64,000 nucleotides of DNA from Lactifluus volemus (Eukaryota > Basidiomycota > Agaricomycetes > Russulales > Russulaceae), in contig WTXI01000009.1 of NCBI GenBank assembly GCA_022376515.1, forward strand, positions 496,001 through 560,000. The letters are read 5' to 3'. Shown here piece by piece: positions 43,587 to 55,130 of this stretch. How positions within the stretch are numbered: the first letter of the stretch is position 1; the number at the start of each line of letters is the position of its first letter. The notes under the pieces were generated by a model. It worked only from the letters and a program-made list of their open reading frames with translations. It was not told the DNA's origin and did not search any database. The position numbers were made by a program, and so were the translations under genes.

Positions 43587-44247
43587 TTGTGACTCAACTG
43601 CGGTTCAGGTTAGGATGTATATGTCGCCAATCGGTGAGCAATGGTCCAATTGTAATACGTGTGCAAATTTTGATCAAATGCATAGATTTGATTGACATGC
43701 TGTCTGACGATAACCCATGAGAAGAGTGGACAATGACGGGTATCGTTCCCAAGATCTACTACTATCGCCCATGATGATTTTGTATTCCTTTTTTTCATGT
43801 ACGCCGTAATTATACCTTTATCACTTTTGTAAACTATCTCTCATCGCTAACTGTATTGTACGCGGGTTGGCCAGTGGACAAGAGAACTTTTGGAACTTGA
43901 AGGACACCATATCTACAACCTATATATTCTTGTCTTTTCCGAGTCTTTGTATTCGAACAATTCTGACATGTGAATTAAGCCAGCATTCTTCTATACTAGT
44001 AACGGGGTGTGCTTCAGTCTGCGCTGTAATTGACTGATTGGCGGGGCGTGAATTAGTATTCCAACGAGGGCAACTGCTACTCTGTGCTCGATGCGCATTG
44101 GCCTACTTCTTCCTACTACTTTCACGGTGTGTTCTTGTTTTTCTACGGACTGAAAGTTCTGTGTGAAGTGGTGCACACAAATTCTCTCGTGTAATGTATG
44201 TCTTTTTTTAGACGGATCATTAGCTTCGTCGTTGTTTTGGCAGTTAA
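43587..44247. other. Intergenic region before tRNA gene 1
   Basis: No gene seen. AT-rich around 43,790-43,960. Confidence 0.45.
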
Positions 44248-44335
44248 CCTTTAGTAGCTCAGCCGGAAGAGCATGGGACTATAACAGAATATCTGTGATA
44301 TCCCAAGGCCGCTGGTTCGATTCCAGCCTGAAGGA
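44248..44335 (+). tRNA. tRNA-Tyr with anticodon ATA, intron-containing (gene 1)
   Basis: 88 bp; 73 nt after removing a 15-nt intron (44,285-44,299) after position 37. The acceptor stem CCTTTAG pairs with CTGAAGG, with discriminator A. The D arm is GCTC..GAGC, the anticodon stem TGGGA/TCCCA, and the T arm GCTGGTTCGATTCCAGC. The C1-G72 pair, the intron and the overall match to eukaryotic tRNA-Tyr identify it. The anticodon loop reads CTATAA, so the anticodon is ATA where eukaryotic tRNA-Tyr normally has GTA. A T run (ctcttttttt) follows as Pol III terminator. Confidence 0.85.
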
Positions 44336-44693
44336 CTCTTTTTTTCGCTCTACCAACATAGAAAGAATCATGAGCGTGGCGCGGCGATTACACCGCCTGA
44401 GAAAGGTAACGCTATAGATGGCTACAAATGAGCATTTTTTGCGACGCATCGAATTCAAGCCACGTAAATTCAAATAATCGGGCCATCGAAGCACGACAGA
44501 GGCAGAGTTCTTCAGGTTTGCAATCCATATACTGTACCATCCAAGCTGGCTGCAATCAAACTCAATGTATGTATCGCAGTGTGCTCTATCTCACCGAATT
44601 TTTGCTGCTAATCAGATGACGTGGATGTGGTGCCAATGTACAAATTTTCATTTTACTCACGTCCTTCATCAAGCTCGCCATTCAGTTGCTAAG
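44336..44693. other. Spacer between the two tRNA genes
   Basis: Begins with the Pol III terminator T run (44,338-44,345). Otherwise no gene or RNA recognised. Confidence 0.5.
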
Positions 44694-44781
44694 CCTCCGG
44701 TAGCTCAATTGGAAGAGCATGGGACTATAAACGGTTCAACTGGCCATCCCAAGGTTGCTGGTTCGACCCCAGTTCGGAGGA
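44694..44781 (+). tRNA. tRNA-Tyr with anticodon ATA, intron-containing (gene 2)
   Basis: 88 bp with a 15-nt intron (44,731-44,745). The acceptor stem CCTCCGG pairs with TCGGAGG, with discriminator A. The anticodon stem is again TGGGA/TCCCA and the loop CTATAA, giving anticodon ATA. The T arm is CTGGTTCGACCCCAG. It differs from gene 1 in acceptor, D loop, intron and variable region, so it is not a recent duplicate, yet it shares the unusual A34. A T run (ctctttttt) follows. Confidence 0.85.
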
Positions 44782-45308
44782 CATCTCTTTTTTGTTGCTT
44801 AGAGAATTATCAAAGCGACGTCACGATGTTTCTTTACACGTTCTAAATGAAGTGGGTATTGCGCTGCCAAGCGATAGGCGAGTGCTCGCGCTCGGAAAAG
44901 GACACCCCTGAGGTATTTCACCATCTTACTAGGTGGTGAGGTGTGTTTGTGCGTGACTTGGCAGGGGCTCGAATGCACTTGTGGACGAGTGCCACGGGGA
45001 GAAGATGATCGCTTCTCTCGCAGTCTACGGAAGACCGCTACGCTAGAGCCCCGACACCATGGTCACCTAAGCGTGCATACTTGACATCAGCCTCAATTCT
45101 GATATTGAGATGACAAAAAATTGTCCTGCCATAGCCGTGACGAAGGTAACTGAGTTTGTCGAGGCAACGAGAATCTCACCCATGGGCAAAGTCATGCTCG
45201 GGTAGAAAGTGATTTCAATTATGTTGCCGCTTTGGTTCCCCGATTAAGCGCCCATGGCGCCTTTTTGAAACATTCATTCACTACGCAGTTCCAAAAGAGA
45301 AGTTTCTG
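44782..45308. other. Intergenic region upstream of the CoA-transferase
   Basis: Starts with the tRNA terminator. Contains a short hairpin (caccatcttactaggtggtg, 44,920-44,939) and sequence around 44,960-45,055 with an A-box-like motif on the minus strand but no tRNA fold. No gene. Confidence 0.4.
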
Positions 45309-47031
45309 ATGATGCTCAGAGGACTCGGTCGAGTGGGATATACGAACAGGACGGGCGTGTCATGGTGGGCCGGTGGCTGTGAGCTCTTTCACTCCAAGTA
45401 TGTAAAGCCTGCCGTGTTTCGATTGTTGACTGTGGTAGGGCTATCGATGCGCACCAGAAGAAGAAGCCTGAGGATCCAGACCTACCTTTGTCCGGAGTCC
45501 GCGTCCTTGAGCTAGGACAACTCATAGCTGGACCATTTGCGGGCCAGTTACTCGGGTGTGTGTATAGCGCGATACATGGAATGCTTCGCGTTGCACTCAA
45601 AATACTATGTAAATAATAGACATTTCGGTGCAGAAATCATCAAAGTCGAACCTCCCAATACTGGCGATCCATTACGCGTCTGGCGTGAACTCGATGTAGA
45701 CGGGACGAGCCCTTGGTTTCGTAGTCTGGCACGCAACAAGAAGAGCGTGTCGATTGATTGCGTAAGGAAAAAGGCCGTGCGTACGTTGTTTTTTTTTTTT
45801 CTTTTCCCTTTCCGACACCCCTCCAAAAAAATCAAATCAAATCAAATTCTTATTGTCTAGCCTCGTCCGGCGACTGGCAGACCGTTCGGACGTTGTGATT
45901 GAAAACTTCAAACCGGGCAGTATGTGCATCTTCCCAGTCCTCCAATTATCAATCAATCCCCGCTAATCAATCATTTATCTACGTAGCACTGGAAAAATGG
46001 GGCCTAGGCCCCAATGTACTACGGGAGACCAATCCCGGCCTCATCGTCACACGTGTATCCGGATATGGTCAGACAGGTCCTTGGTGCTTACGCCCTGGAT
46101 ACGCAAGTGTATGTGAAGGCGAATCGGGCTTTCGATTTATCAACGGTTTTCCGGACGAGAAGACAGGCGAGCTCAGTGGACCGCCAGTCCGACCAAACAT
46201 CAGTCTCGGTGATTCTGTCGCCGGATTAACGGCGGCGTTCGGAACGGTTCTGGCTCTACTCGCACGGCGTAAAATAAAAAGGCGATGACGGTGTTCCTCG
46301 AGGGCTGACTGTGGACGTGAGCATCATGGAGAGGTGAACGCAAAGTTTTTCAAATTTCTGCCTGATGACGGAAAAAAAAATAGCATGCTCAACCTGATGG
46401 AGGGCATCATACCAGATTCGATCGAAAGGGTGTCGTGCGATGCCCCTCCGGGTCGTCCGTCACGGGGATCGTGCCCACTGGCGCATATCCCTGTGCACCC
46501 GCTCCGGACACCCCATCGGATGCACCACCCGATTACGTGATCATAGGCGCGAATGCCGATTCGATGTACGAGCGACTGATGCTGGCGATGAACCGGACCG
46601 ACCTGACGGGTACGGGATATGCGAACAACCAACGCCGAGTCGAACGGCGCGACGAGATCGAGGGTGCGATAGTAGCGTGGACGAGTGCGCGCAGCCGAGA
46701 CGAGGTGTTGCGGACTCTAGACCAGATCGGCGTACCGGCGGGTCGGGTCGCGAGCGTGCGCGATATCGTGTGCAATGAGCAGGTACGGGAACGTGGTGCT
46801 GTGGAAGAGGTTTGGGTTCCTGCTACTGCTGAACGGGGAGGAGGGTGGAGTGTGAAGATGACAAGCGTTGCGCCGAGATTGGAGGGAATCAACGCTCGGA
46901 CGAGGTGGTCGGGACCCGATCTCGGAGTTGATAATGAGGAAATATTAATCGGCCGACTCGGGCTCACGATAGAAGAGCTCGATTTGCTTATCGAAAACGG
47001 CACTGTCGGCAGTTATTCACGTGGTCATTAG
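45309..47031 (+). CDS. CaiB/BaiF (class III) CoA-transferase, probably mitochondrial
   Basis: Transfers CoA between carboxylic acids (formyl-CoA/succinyl-CoA transferase family); acceptor unknown. The N-terminus MMLRGLGRVGYTNRTGVSWW looks like a mitochondrial presequence. Domain motifs: SGVRVLELGQLIAGPFAGQL (45,497-45,554), HFGAEIIKVEPPNTGDPLR (from 45,622), IENFKPGTLEKWGLG, PGLIVTRVSGYGQTGPW, and SLGDSVAGLTAAFGTVLAL, whose Asp matches the catalytic aspartate. The C-terminal part has IGVPAGRVASVRDIVC and RLGLTIEELDLLIENG; stop at 47,029. Introns: 45,399-45,439, 45,556-45,620, 45,776-45,860, 45,920-45,987 and about 46,336-46,383. Two 1-nt frame breaks are needed, beside the A-rich aaaataaaaagg (46,271-46,282) and near 46,425 (between DSIER and VRCPSGSSVTGIVP). 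Confidence 0.84.
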
Positions 47032-47144
47032 GGGTATACACGTGATGTGTTATTTGTATGTCGCGACTTTTTATTCCGTTTAATTTTTGAAAATAAAATA
47101 AAAAGAAAAATATGTTTTGGTCTTAACTTTTCATTCCTCCTATC

Positions 47145-48632
47145 ATGTCTGCCCTTCCAAAGGACTTGCCCTCCCTTCCAATTCACTTGGTAGATCGCCT
47201 ATCAACTGGCGTCCTCTTCCTCCAGGCGCATTGCCTTCCCCTCGTTCTCATATCCCAACGGACGAGGAAGTCATCTCGGCGATCGCATACGTCTGGTGTA
47301 TCCATTGGAACTCATTCAGCACCATGGACTCTGCCGGACTACGCGCACGCATCCTCGCAAGACAACCGTCGTGGCATTTACTCGACAACCGGGTCGCCGA
47401 CATTCGCGCTCGCGCACTCGCAGACGGTCGTCTCCGTCGTCCAGCATTCGAGGCAGGCCTCAGGATGCAGCCTAGCATGGAAGAAATTCGCTTGAGGGAG
47501 CATGCTTACGATTTGATCCCCGCTGGCGAACGGCGAAACGGGCCCAGCAAAGAAGTTGGCAGGTTCATTTGAAATCACAAGCGGTACGTCATTCGCTTAT
47601 TGGACACAACGTCATGTCCTCCCCCTCCCCTTGGCAACTGTCGCTGTCGCTGATCTACTTCGCCTACACACAGGTGAGGTCGTGTGGGGCCAACTGGCTG
47701 CGTTCGTCTCAGGAATGAAATCAAGTTCACGAGACGTTGAATACCTGAACAACCCCCGCGTGTCGCCATGGCGTTTTCGAGCAGCGGCGCGACCTGGCAT
47801 ATGGCACGTACGGCTAACCCTATTTCCTTTCCCCCCCCCCTCCCCTCTATAATGCTGACAGCTGTCTGTCATCCTTCCATACTTTTACCAAACAGGTTAC
47901 ACGTGTGAACGCTGCTCCAGCGCCGTTCACCGTTTCAAAACCAACGGGATTCCTCCTTCACCACGCAGAGGTGGACCCCACCTCCATCCTATGCCGCGCA
48001 CGCCGTGGCGACACAGATCCACCTTGCATCGCACGCCTCGGAGTGGTGGTTGGGGCGCGAGGACCACGGCGACATGTTGCGTACCATTGTCGACGTAGAC
48101 CCAGAGGAATGGATCGCCTTGTGGTCCCGTCGATGGCAGATGTACCTTGACGGCATCTCACCGGACCGGTATCACGACGACGCGGAGCGGTGGGCACGGC
48201 TCGACGCCCTGCGATCTCGGCTACCTTCTTTGTCGATGCGCAACATGCCCCCGAGGTCTCCGCCTTATCGCGCGGTACGGGTATTATCATCATTATTATT
48301 ACTTCCGCGCATATCTCAGACGTTCTGCATCCGCCTCGGCGTTTAACAGACCTTCGGCACTTGACGATCACATGAAATTTCAAAAATCGTCTACGCTATA
48401 CCCTCCTGATCGAACGCTGATGGGTTACAAAGGAAGCATTCCCTTTGGATGCCACCTGTTCCTTCCCGGACCTGAAGGCGACGAACTCGCTCGACTGGTG
48501 TTTTCCGGTATAAGATCGCCCTTGTTACCCGACGCTGACGAGCTCGTCGCGTTTTGGTACGACAGCCGTCACTCGGGGTATGATAATGTCGACTTTATGA
48601 CCACGCCCTTTGTTGAACCTATACGGAGATAG
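47145..48632 (+). CDS. Conserved protein of unknown function
   Basis: Likely start MSALPKDLPSLPIHLV (47,145), with a frame change soon after into IPTDEEVISAIAYVWCIHW (47,255 on). Further segments: WGQLAAFVSGMKSSSRDVEY and NNPRVSPWRFRAAARPG (47,680-47,800), an intron at about 47,803-47,895, then TRVNAAPAPFTVSKPTGFLL, TIVDVDPEEWIALWSRRWQM and YHDDAERWARLDALRSRLPS. The C-terminal part MKFQKSSTLYPPDRTLMGYK and YDSRHSGYDNVDFMTTPF ends at 48,632. Near 48,275-48,300 the frame changes again beside an att/atc repeat. Trp-rich and soluble-looking, with no signal or membrane segment. I do not recognise a named domain. Coding is supported by long compatible frames that join after single-base shifts. Confidence 0.55.
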
Positions 48633-48808
48633 GCCAAGGTATTTTCTCGGGGCTGTTTTTCCGTTTATATACCCTTCTGTATATATACATATATGCTTTT
48701 TATTTCCTCACTTGCTTTCATAACTTAGAACCCGCTTTGTAAATCAGACAAGATAACGAACAATCTCTCGATCTCGATCTCGAACGGCCCCTGTAATCTG
48801 ATCGCCCT

Positions 48809-51800
48809 TCACCTCTTTCCCGCCGCAGCAGCAGTGGCGTCGACGTCGACTAGTCGTGTGCGCCACGTGTCGGCTACGCGCAACTCTGGTTTGATAATCG
48901 CCTTGACGGCGCGCTCGCGTTCTTTCTGTTCCTCAGCCACCCGCGCGGCCCAGCTTTCTTGCGGGGCCTGCGTTACCGCCGTCCCCGCGCCGCCTCTACG
49001 TCTTTGTCGGAGCTGTAGGCCAAACTTGATCGAATGCCTCGGCCATCTCACGCGAAAATGCAACCACTTCGTTTTGCACCTCGTGAGCGGCATCCGGTGC
49101 GCAGGGGTGAACCGGGAGATGTGGCACGAGCACCGCGACATCATCTAACATATTTTTTGTTAATCATTGAGGAAAAAGGCGCTTGATATAGACGTACCTG
49201 GGTAGTGGTCAATCTGTCTACGAGCTTGGTGAGCGACTTGAGCAAGTATTCTTCTTCGTCAACTGTGCCCTTGCGCCCTGACCCGATCTTACGCTCCATC
49301 TTGCGCTTCGAGCGTGAGTTCGCTTCGTCGTGCGCGATGCGGCGACGGATGGGGTCGGCGCTGCCGTGTAGCGCGTAAAAGCGGTGAAAGCGGACGCGTC
49401 AGTCATCACATCCACGTTGTGAATCGCAGCAGAGTCTTCGGTGCCATAGAATTCCTCTGTCAAAGTTTGGGTGTGAGGTGAGAAAGGTGCACTTTCAGTT
49501 CTGCTTGAATAGATGGCGTGGTGCGTGCATACCTGGATCTTCGGCCTTTTTGATGCGCAGCTCGCGCAGACGCGTGACTTGCTTTTGGAGTTGTGAGCGC
49601 ATGTCAATGAGGTCTTCTGCGATCTGTGTCCGTGCTTCGAGGACTGCGGGGTTAATGATATCCTCGAAGAGTTCGGGTTGCTCGTGCAGAACTATCTAGA
49701 GAATTATTTTTTCACGTGAGACTTGTGGAGCCGTTCAGTCCAATAATATAGAACTCACGATGCGACGCGCTTCCGAGAATGATTCCCTTGAGCGAGCGCG
49801 ATGACGGCTTCACGGACGTCCTCGGCATAATCAAGAAGTACCTGACCAGCTTCCGTACAGCGTTTTTTCGAGACGAGATCCTCTGTAAGGGTGGTCTTGA
49901 TAAATATGCGCAGGAGTTGAGTTTTTCTTGTGAGGAATGCCTTACCAGCCACACGGTATGCGATTTCGACGACGTCCTCATGGCCGACCTGCTGAAGCTG
50001 CGCGAGTTCGAAAAGCTCTCTCCATGAGAGTGCCTTTTCGTACGCAAGCATTGCCTTCTGTGGTCGTTGCGCATCGATAAACACTACGTCTTGTTAGTAC
50101 GATCCAAGTTTAAGATGTGTAGAATACCCTAACGTACCCAATGCAGACTGACCAAACTCCCGCCTTTCGAAGAGCCATTCCCCGTACAAATTCAGAATTT
50201 CCTGACAGATGCTGTTCAATCAACGTGATCCTCCAGGAAGATACCGTCCGCACTCGAAATTGATTTGTCTCAGCAAAGATTTCCAGAGCCGTTTCGTAAA
50301 GTTGGTGTTTCTCTACGTACGCCTTGACATCGTCAAAGTGTTCTGGGCCTAGAGCATATGCCAATAAGTTAGATACGAAACTACGTCGACTCGACAGACC
50401 TGCGAGGCTGAGATTTTGTAAAGCACTCTTGTATCGCTTGAGGTGATCATCGATACGGAAGCGCTGGTAGTACTTTTCCAATGCACGTAGTTCACGCAAG
50501 AAAGGAAGGTATTCTCGAGGGTCCTGAAATGATGTCAGCATACTGTACCACAAATATAGAAAGATGGGACCTTTTGAGCGTGCTGTGCGATCAAGAGAAC
50601 CAGTGAGAAATCATACATCCCTAGAGCGACGTCGAATAACGTGTCCGCGTCAACCAGGAAGATGATGTATTTGACTGCATCTTCTACCGCAGATGGGATG
50701 CGTTCTGACTATCTTTCAGGACTCGGCGCAAAAAAATGGCGGGGTCACAATACCTCGAAGCTGCAACAGAACGCGGAGCCCGGCCTCGAGATCCGGAGGA
50801 CGCTTTACGACGTACGCAGTCAAGATTGAGTTGATATACTTCTCCATGTCCTGGGCCTCAAGCTGTTCCCTCACGGCATCACAAACCTCAGAGATTACCT
50901 CCGCGGCTGCGAACTTTGTCTGCGAAACCCCTTGATCAGTTTCAAGTTAGCAGTTCCAGCAAAACTTACGAACCCGAGGCTTGTTAGGAAAAGGTTGATG
51001 TAGTCTACATCACGAACTTGCTCAACAAAAGATGGCAGGCGCTCCCTGAACAATTTCGGGTCTCGGTTTACGATGATATTAAGATCGATGCGATGCTTCC
51101 TGCATGCCAAGAATGCCTTGCGATAGTTACCCCTTGCCGTGACCTGTTACTACAATTCTGCTCGTCATGAAAATGAACACCCACTCGTCTATGTCTGCTT
51201 GAATAGTGACCATGACCATCGGTCGAGGGTTCACGGTCTCGAGGTTCCCACGCGGCATCTGTAAGACCAAGCTCATAGCGCTCGGGATGGAGGTCACGAT
51301 TCGGGAGCCTCGCTCAACGCGACGCCGTTCGCCTCCCACATCAGTGCCTGCGTCTACGGTTGCAATGAGCGACGCAGGAACAAAATGAGCCTCGTGTGCC
51401 AATGTCGTGTACACGACTAGGTCGCCAGAAACCGTGAAGGAATTCGCATTCTGCGCGAGCGTGCGTACGGGGAAAGATGGTGTTGTTGACGATAAGGTGC
51501 CGGAGCGCGTGAGAGAAATGTAAAGGCAGGTTTCTGGTAACGATGGAGACTCCGGCAAGTCTATAGACCGTACGACATCGCAGGTTGTTCCGAAATCAGC
51601 GCGGAGGGTAAGCTGTTTAGATTCGCTATCATCTAGTAGCAGGATGTAAAGACATAAATTCACAGCATGAACGGACACCAACGTACATTCATGTACCTTG
51701 CCGTTACGGTGAATGACTGTTCCGCCCGCAATGGCTAGGCGCCATCCTAAAGAACCAAGGGTGGGGACCTCTGGAGCATTGACACTCTCCCCTTCGATGT

Positions 51801-53914
51801 CAAGGACATGCAGTACATCTGTTCCGTTCTTCTCGAAGCCAAGGGCTGAGATGCGTGTAATATTGTCCCCAGAAGCATTTGTCCGCACAGAGATCTCTCG
51901 AAATTGCGCGCTATCAAGCGAACCGCTCCACAGGCGGTCGGGCATCATAACAGGTCCGCGCCCAAATTCAAGCCGTGTGTTCAAGTTCCATAACTCAAGG
52001 TATCCAGTTTCCCACAAGACTGCCAGGATGTCTTCTCTCGATGAAAATGCAACATGACAAGGAGTTGACAATGTTCGGCAAGGTGCTGATGGTGAAGGCC
52101 GGAGGGTGAGCCTGTGAGAGGCCATGGGAGGTGGGACATTTTGCATTCTGAACGGTGTGAGAAGGATAGATGCTATAGTGGGAGTCACAAGGGCGAATTT
52201 CGCAGAATATGATTATGATTGGCATACATCCGTCTACAACGGCAACTGTCCCAGTGTCATTTGGGGCTCTCGCCGTGGCGGCGCATGTCTCCCAGCGACA
52301 AGAGTGCGAGATGATTTCAGCTGACATTAGGAAGGTGAGAAGAAGACCACCTAGGAAGATACAAAGTCAACCAACTCTTTGTCGTGAGCAAAATTTGAAG
52401 AGCATTCTCAGGATGCCAGCCGACCGAGGTGTACCTTCCACCTTCCGAAGTCGATGGTGCTGCAATCTCTTGCTTGAGATACCTACTTGGATATCAAACC
52501 TCTAGTTTGGGTAATCGAAAACTTGACGGTACCAGTGGTAGTTCCCAGTTGTCCAGAGTTGGACTAGGCACGTAAGGGTCGCTCATGAAGCAGAAAAAGG
52601 GGACTGACTAGTGTCGCCAGAATCCTCCTCTATCCATATCAAGAGTACATTCGAGTCGGAACTCCAGCAAATTTCCTTGACCTTGTAGCCCCACTTCCTA
52701 TCTTTCGCCTCTGTCGGACCAACGCCGGGCGTCCCGTGTCGGAGACCAAACTCCCCATGTCTTAGCCCATTCTTCTCAAAGAACACGATATCATGTCTGC
52801 CCTCGCGGCCCTTTCCTCCTCCCGGGAACGTTCCAAACCGTTGTGCGCCAACGATGAGATTACCTGATGGGCGCCATGACAGTGGATGCTCCAACCCTGG
52901 TATCGCTTCTGCCGTAGCCTGCAGCACGCCGTCACGGTTGTAGATACGGAGCACACGCCGTCGAAGCGTGGTGACCGTATCTAGTGAGACAGCAGAGACG
53001 ACGAATTGAGTGCCATCACCACGCCAGGAAATGCGAGTGAGAAGATCATCGTCTGGTGAAATGCCGACAGAAGATAAGGAGGACGCCAAAGGTGCCTGGG
53101 CAGCAGCTTTGCCAAGCGAACCGTGGAATTGAGTTTGCTTAGAACCCCAGCCGACGTTGATTGGAGCATCTAGAAGATGTTTCCACACGAACTGGGGCAA
53201 TGGACAAGGAATTAACTTTCTCACCTTCTCCAAATTCGTCAGTGTGTAGGACCGACTCGTGAAGAACATCAAAAGTGGGAGTCATGACAATCAGTTTACT
53301 CTTCCCTGTACGCGATTCAATTAATGATGCAGGAACTGCAGACATTGAGACATACCCGTAACAAGGATGAGTAAAGAATCATCTGGACTCCATGCGGCCG
53401 CTTGGATTCCATCTTCAAAGGAGCCTATTATTTCGAACTGTAAGACAGGGTGTCAACACGCAAAGCGAGGAGAAGCCAAGCATCTCTATCTTTCCTGTGA
53501 ATCTGGATCCTCCAGCTTCATCGATGCAATATCTCCACCCCGCGTGATGACAACAAGAGACTCTTCGCCAGGGACGCTCCTTAAGGACGCCACCTGTGAG
53601 ACAGTGTCTGGAACGGTTCTGTTTGCAGATGATACGAGCGTTGCAACGAGTTCAGTGGGCGCTACCTGTAATGGAAGTGAATCACTGGGGCCAATCCTTT
53701 CCCCCGGTTTCTCAAGCCGAGCACGCACCTTGTCCATCTCGTACGAGTCATCAGGAAGACCTCGCTTGTAAACATCCATCTCGATATCTGCATCAGCATT
53801 CGAACGCTCCGAGGCTATCCATATACAAGCCCTGTCAACATCGACAGCAGTGATAGTAATGTTGCCGCCCTGGATGACCGAACGCCATGTACCGGAAAGA
53901 GCAATGTTCCTCAT
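48809..53914 (-). CDS. ELP1: Elongator complex subunit 1 (ELP1/IKI3)
   Basis: Scaffold of the Elongator complex, which modifies wobble uridines of tRNAs. The start MRNIALSGTW (53,914) carries the family's MRN N-terminus. WD-propeller segments include WRGDGTQFVVSAVS, RIYNRDGVLQATAEAIPGLE, WRPSGNLIVGAQR and KEICWSSDSNVLLIWIEED. The helical C-terminal half has CRKHRIDLNIIVNRDPKLF (51,105-51,050), DPREYLPFLRELRALEKYYQ with RFRIDDHLKRY (50,525-50,430), AYEKALSWRELFELAQ (50,050-50,000), and the basic tail RSKRKMERKIGSGRKG with EEEYLLKSLTKLVDRL (49,310-49,205), ending SWAARVAEEQKERERA and AAAAGKR at 48,809. More than ten introns. A 1-nt frame break near 49,345 is needed. It faces EFG1 across 77 bp. 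The two tRNA-Tyr genes lie 4-5 kb away, with no evident functional link. Confidence 0.92.
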
Positions 53915-53991
53915 CTCTATTGTTGACAAAAAGGCGAGTTAACAAAAGTGATCGATGATGGCGAAACCGGGCCGGACCGGCTTGTCCGTTT
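53915..53991. promoter_or_regulatory. Divergent ELP1/EFG1 promoter
   Basis: Only 77 bp separate the start codons of ELP1 (minus) and EFG1 (plus). There is no TATA box. The segment contains atcgatgatgg and ggccggaccgg. Both genes serve RNA metabolism (tRNA modification, rRNA processing), so shared transcription would be sensible; that is inference. Confidence 0.7.
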
Positions 53992-55130
53992 ATGCCTCCG
54001 ATTCGCACCAAACACTCAGAATCTTCAACGAGTGCAATATCGAGACTGGAAACAAATAAGAAAAGGATTCGTACTAACACAAAAGAGCGGGCGACTCTCG
54101 GCGTATCCAAACTCAAGTCTGCGGTCAGGCAGACCCGGCGTCTCCTCGCAAAGGTGCAGCTGTTTGCGACTGACCATCATATCTCATAATATGCGCTCAT
54201 ATTCAGTAGGAGGGTCTTGCAGCTGATGCACGCGTTGAAGCGGAGAGAAAAATAAAATCTCTCGAAGCGGATCTTGCGGTGGCGGAAAGAGCGAACAAGG
54301 AGCGCGCGCTAGCAACACGGTACCACAAAGTCAAGTTTTTTGGTGCGTCCTCATGCATCATGAAAACTTTGGCGATTCACAAACAGAGTACAGATCGTCA
54401 GAAACTCCTGCGTAAGATCAAGCAGACTAAAAAGCGTCTCGAGGATGAGGAAGTTTCATCCAAAGTTCGAAAGGCTCTCAAGGCGGAACTATTCGAGTTA
54501 CGAGTGGATCTGAACTATGTCATGGTACGTTCCTCAGACCCTATGCCACTGCCAGTAACTCCACGTCTCTCCCCTTTTTTGTTCAAGAACTACCCAAAAT
54601 TGGAGAAGTACATCTCGCTCTTCCCTCCCGAAGCACGATATACAGAGGGTGCCGCAGTGCCCGTTCATTCAGCGACAACTAGCTCGAGCGCTACCGACGA
54701 GAAGCGTGACAAACTCCGAGAACAAGTACGTAGGAAGATGCGCGCGGGTGAGATGAGCGGCGAACCGGAGACGTTGGAACACAAGCCATCAGAACGTCTG
54801 ATTGAAACAACCGGGCACCGGGAAAGCTCTGTCAATAAGAAGGAGAGAAGTGCCGAAGGGAAAGAAAAGGGAAGTGTCAGGCAACAACATGTGGAGGCAT
54901 TGGATGACTTCTTCGAAGAAGATGGTGCCGGACGAGGAGACGAGGAGGGCCTACAAGTTGAGGCAAGCGAGCATGCCAATACCCGCTCTGCAGAGCTAGG
55001 GGCGAAACGAAGATCGGATAGGTCTGCGACTCAGTCGCCAGCTGAGAAACATTCGAAAAAAGGAAATCCTAAGAAACGGAGAGAAAAAGTTGCGACGTCA
55101 GCTATCGTACAAGACAGCTTCAGCGAGTAG
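53992..55130 (+). CDS. EFG1: rRNA-processing protein EFG1
   Basis: Nucleolar protein of small-subunit rRNA processing (Efg1 family). Three exons in phase: 53,992-54,153, 54,210-54,342 and 54,394-55,130, giving 343 aa. The core is lysine-rich coiled coil: KLKSAVRQTRRLLAK, EGLAADARVEAERKIKSLEA, RYHKVKFFDRQKLLRKIKQT, KRLEDEEVSSKVRKALKAEL and FELRVDLNYVM, then FKNYPKLEKYISLFPPEARY. The C-terminus is a charged, disordered tail (VEALDDFFEEDG; KKGNPKKRREK). Exon 3 uses the acceptor gtacag at 54,388-54,393, giving KFFDRQKLL. No frame break. The start is the first ATG of the conserved frame. Confidence 0.92.

Noticed and set aside
44960..45055. Possible third tRNA on the minus strand (A-box-like ctagcgtagcgg and cattcgagccc)
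   Set aside because: The presumed T stem does not pair and no acceptor stem can be formed.
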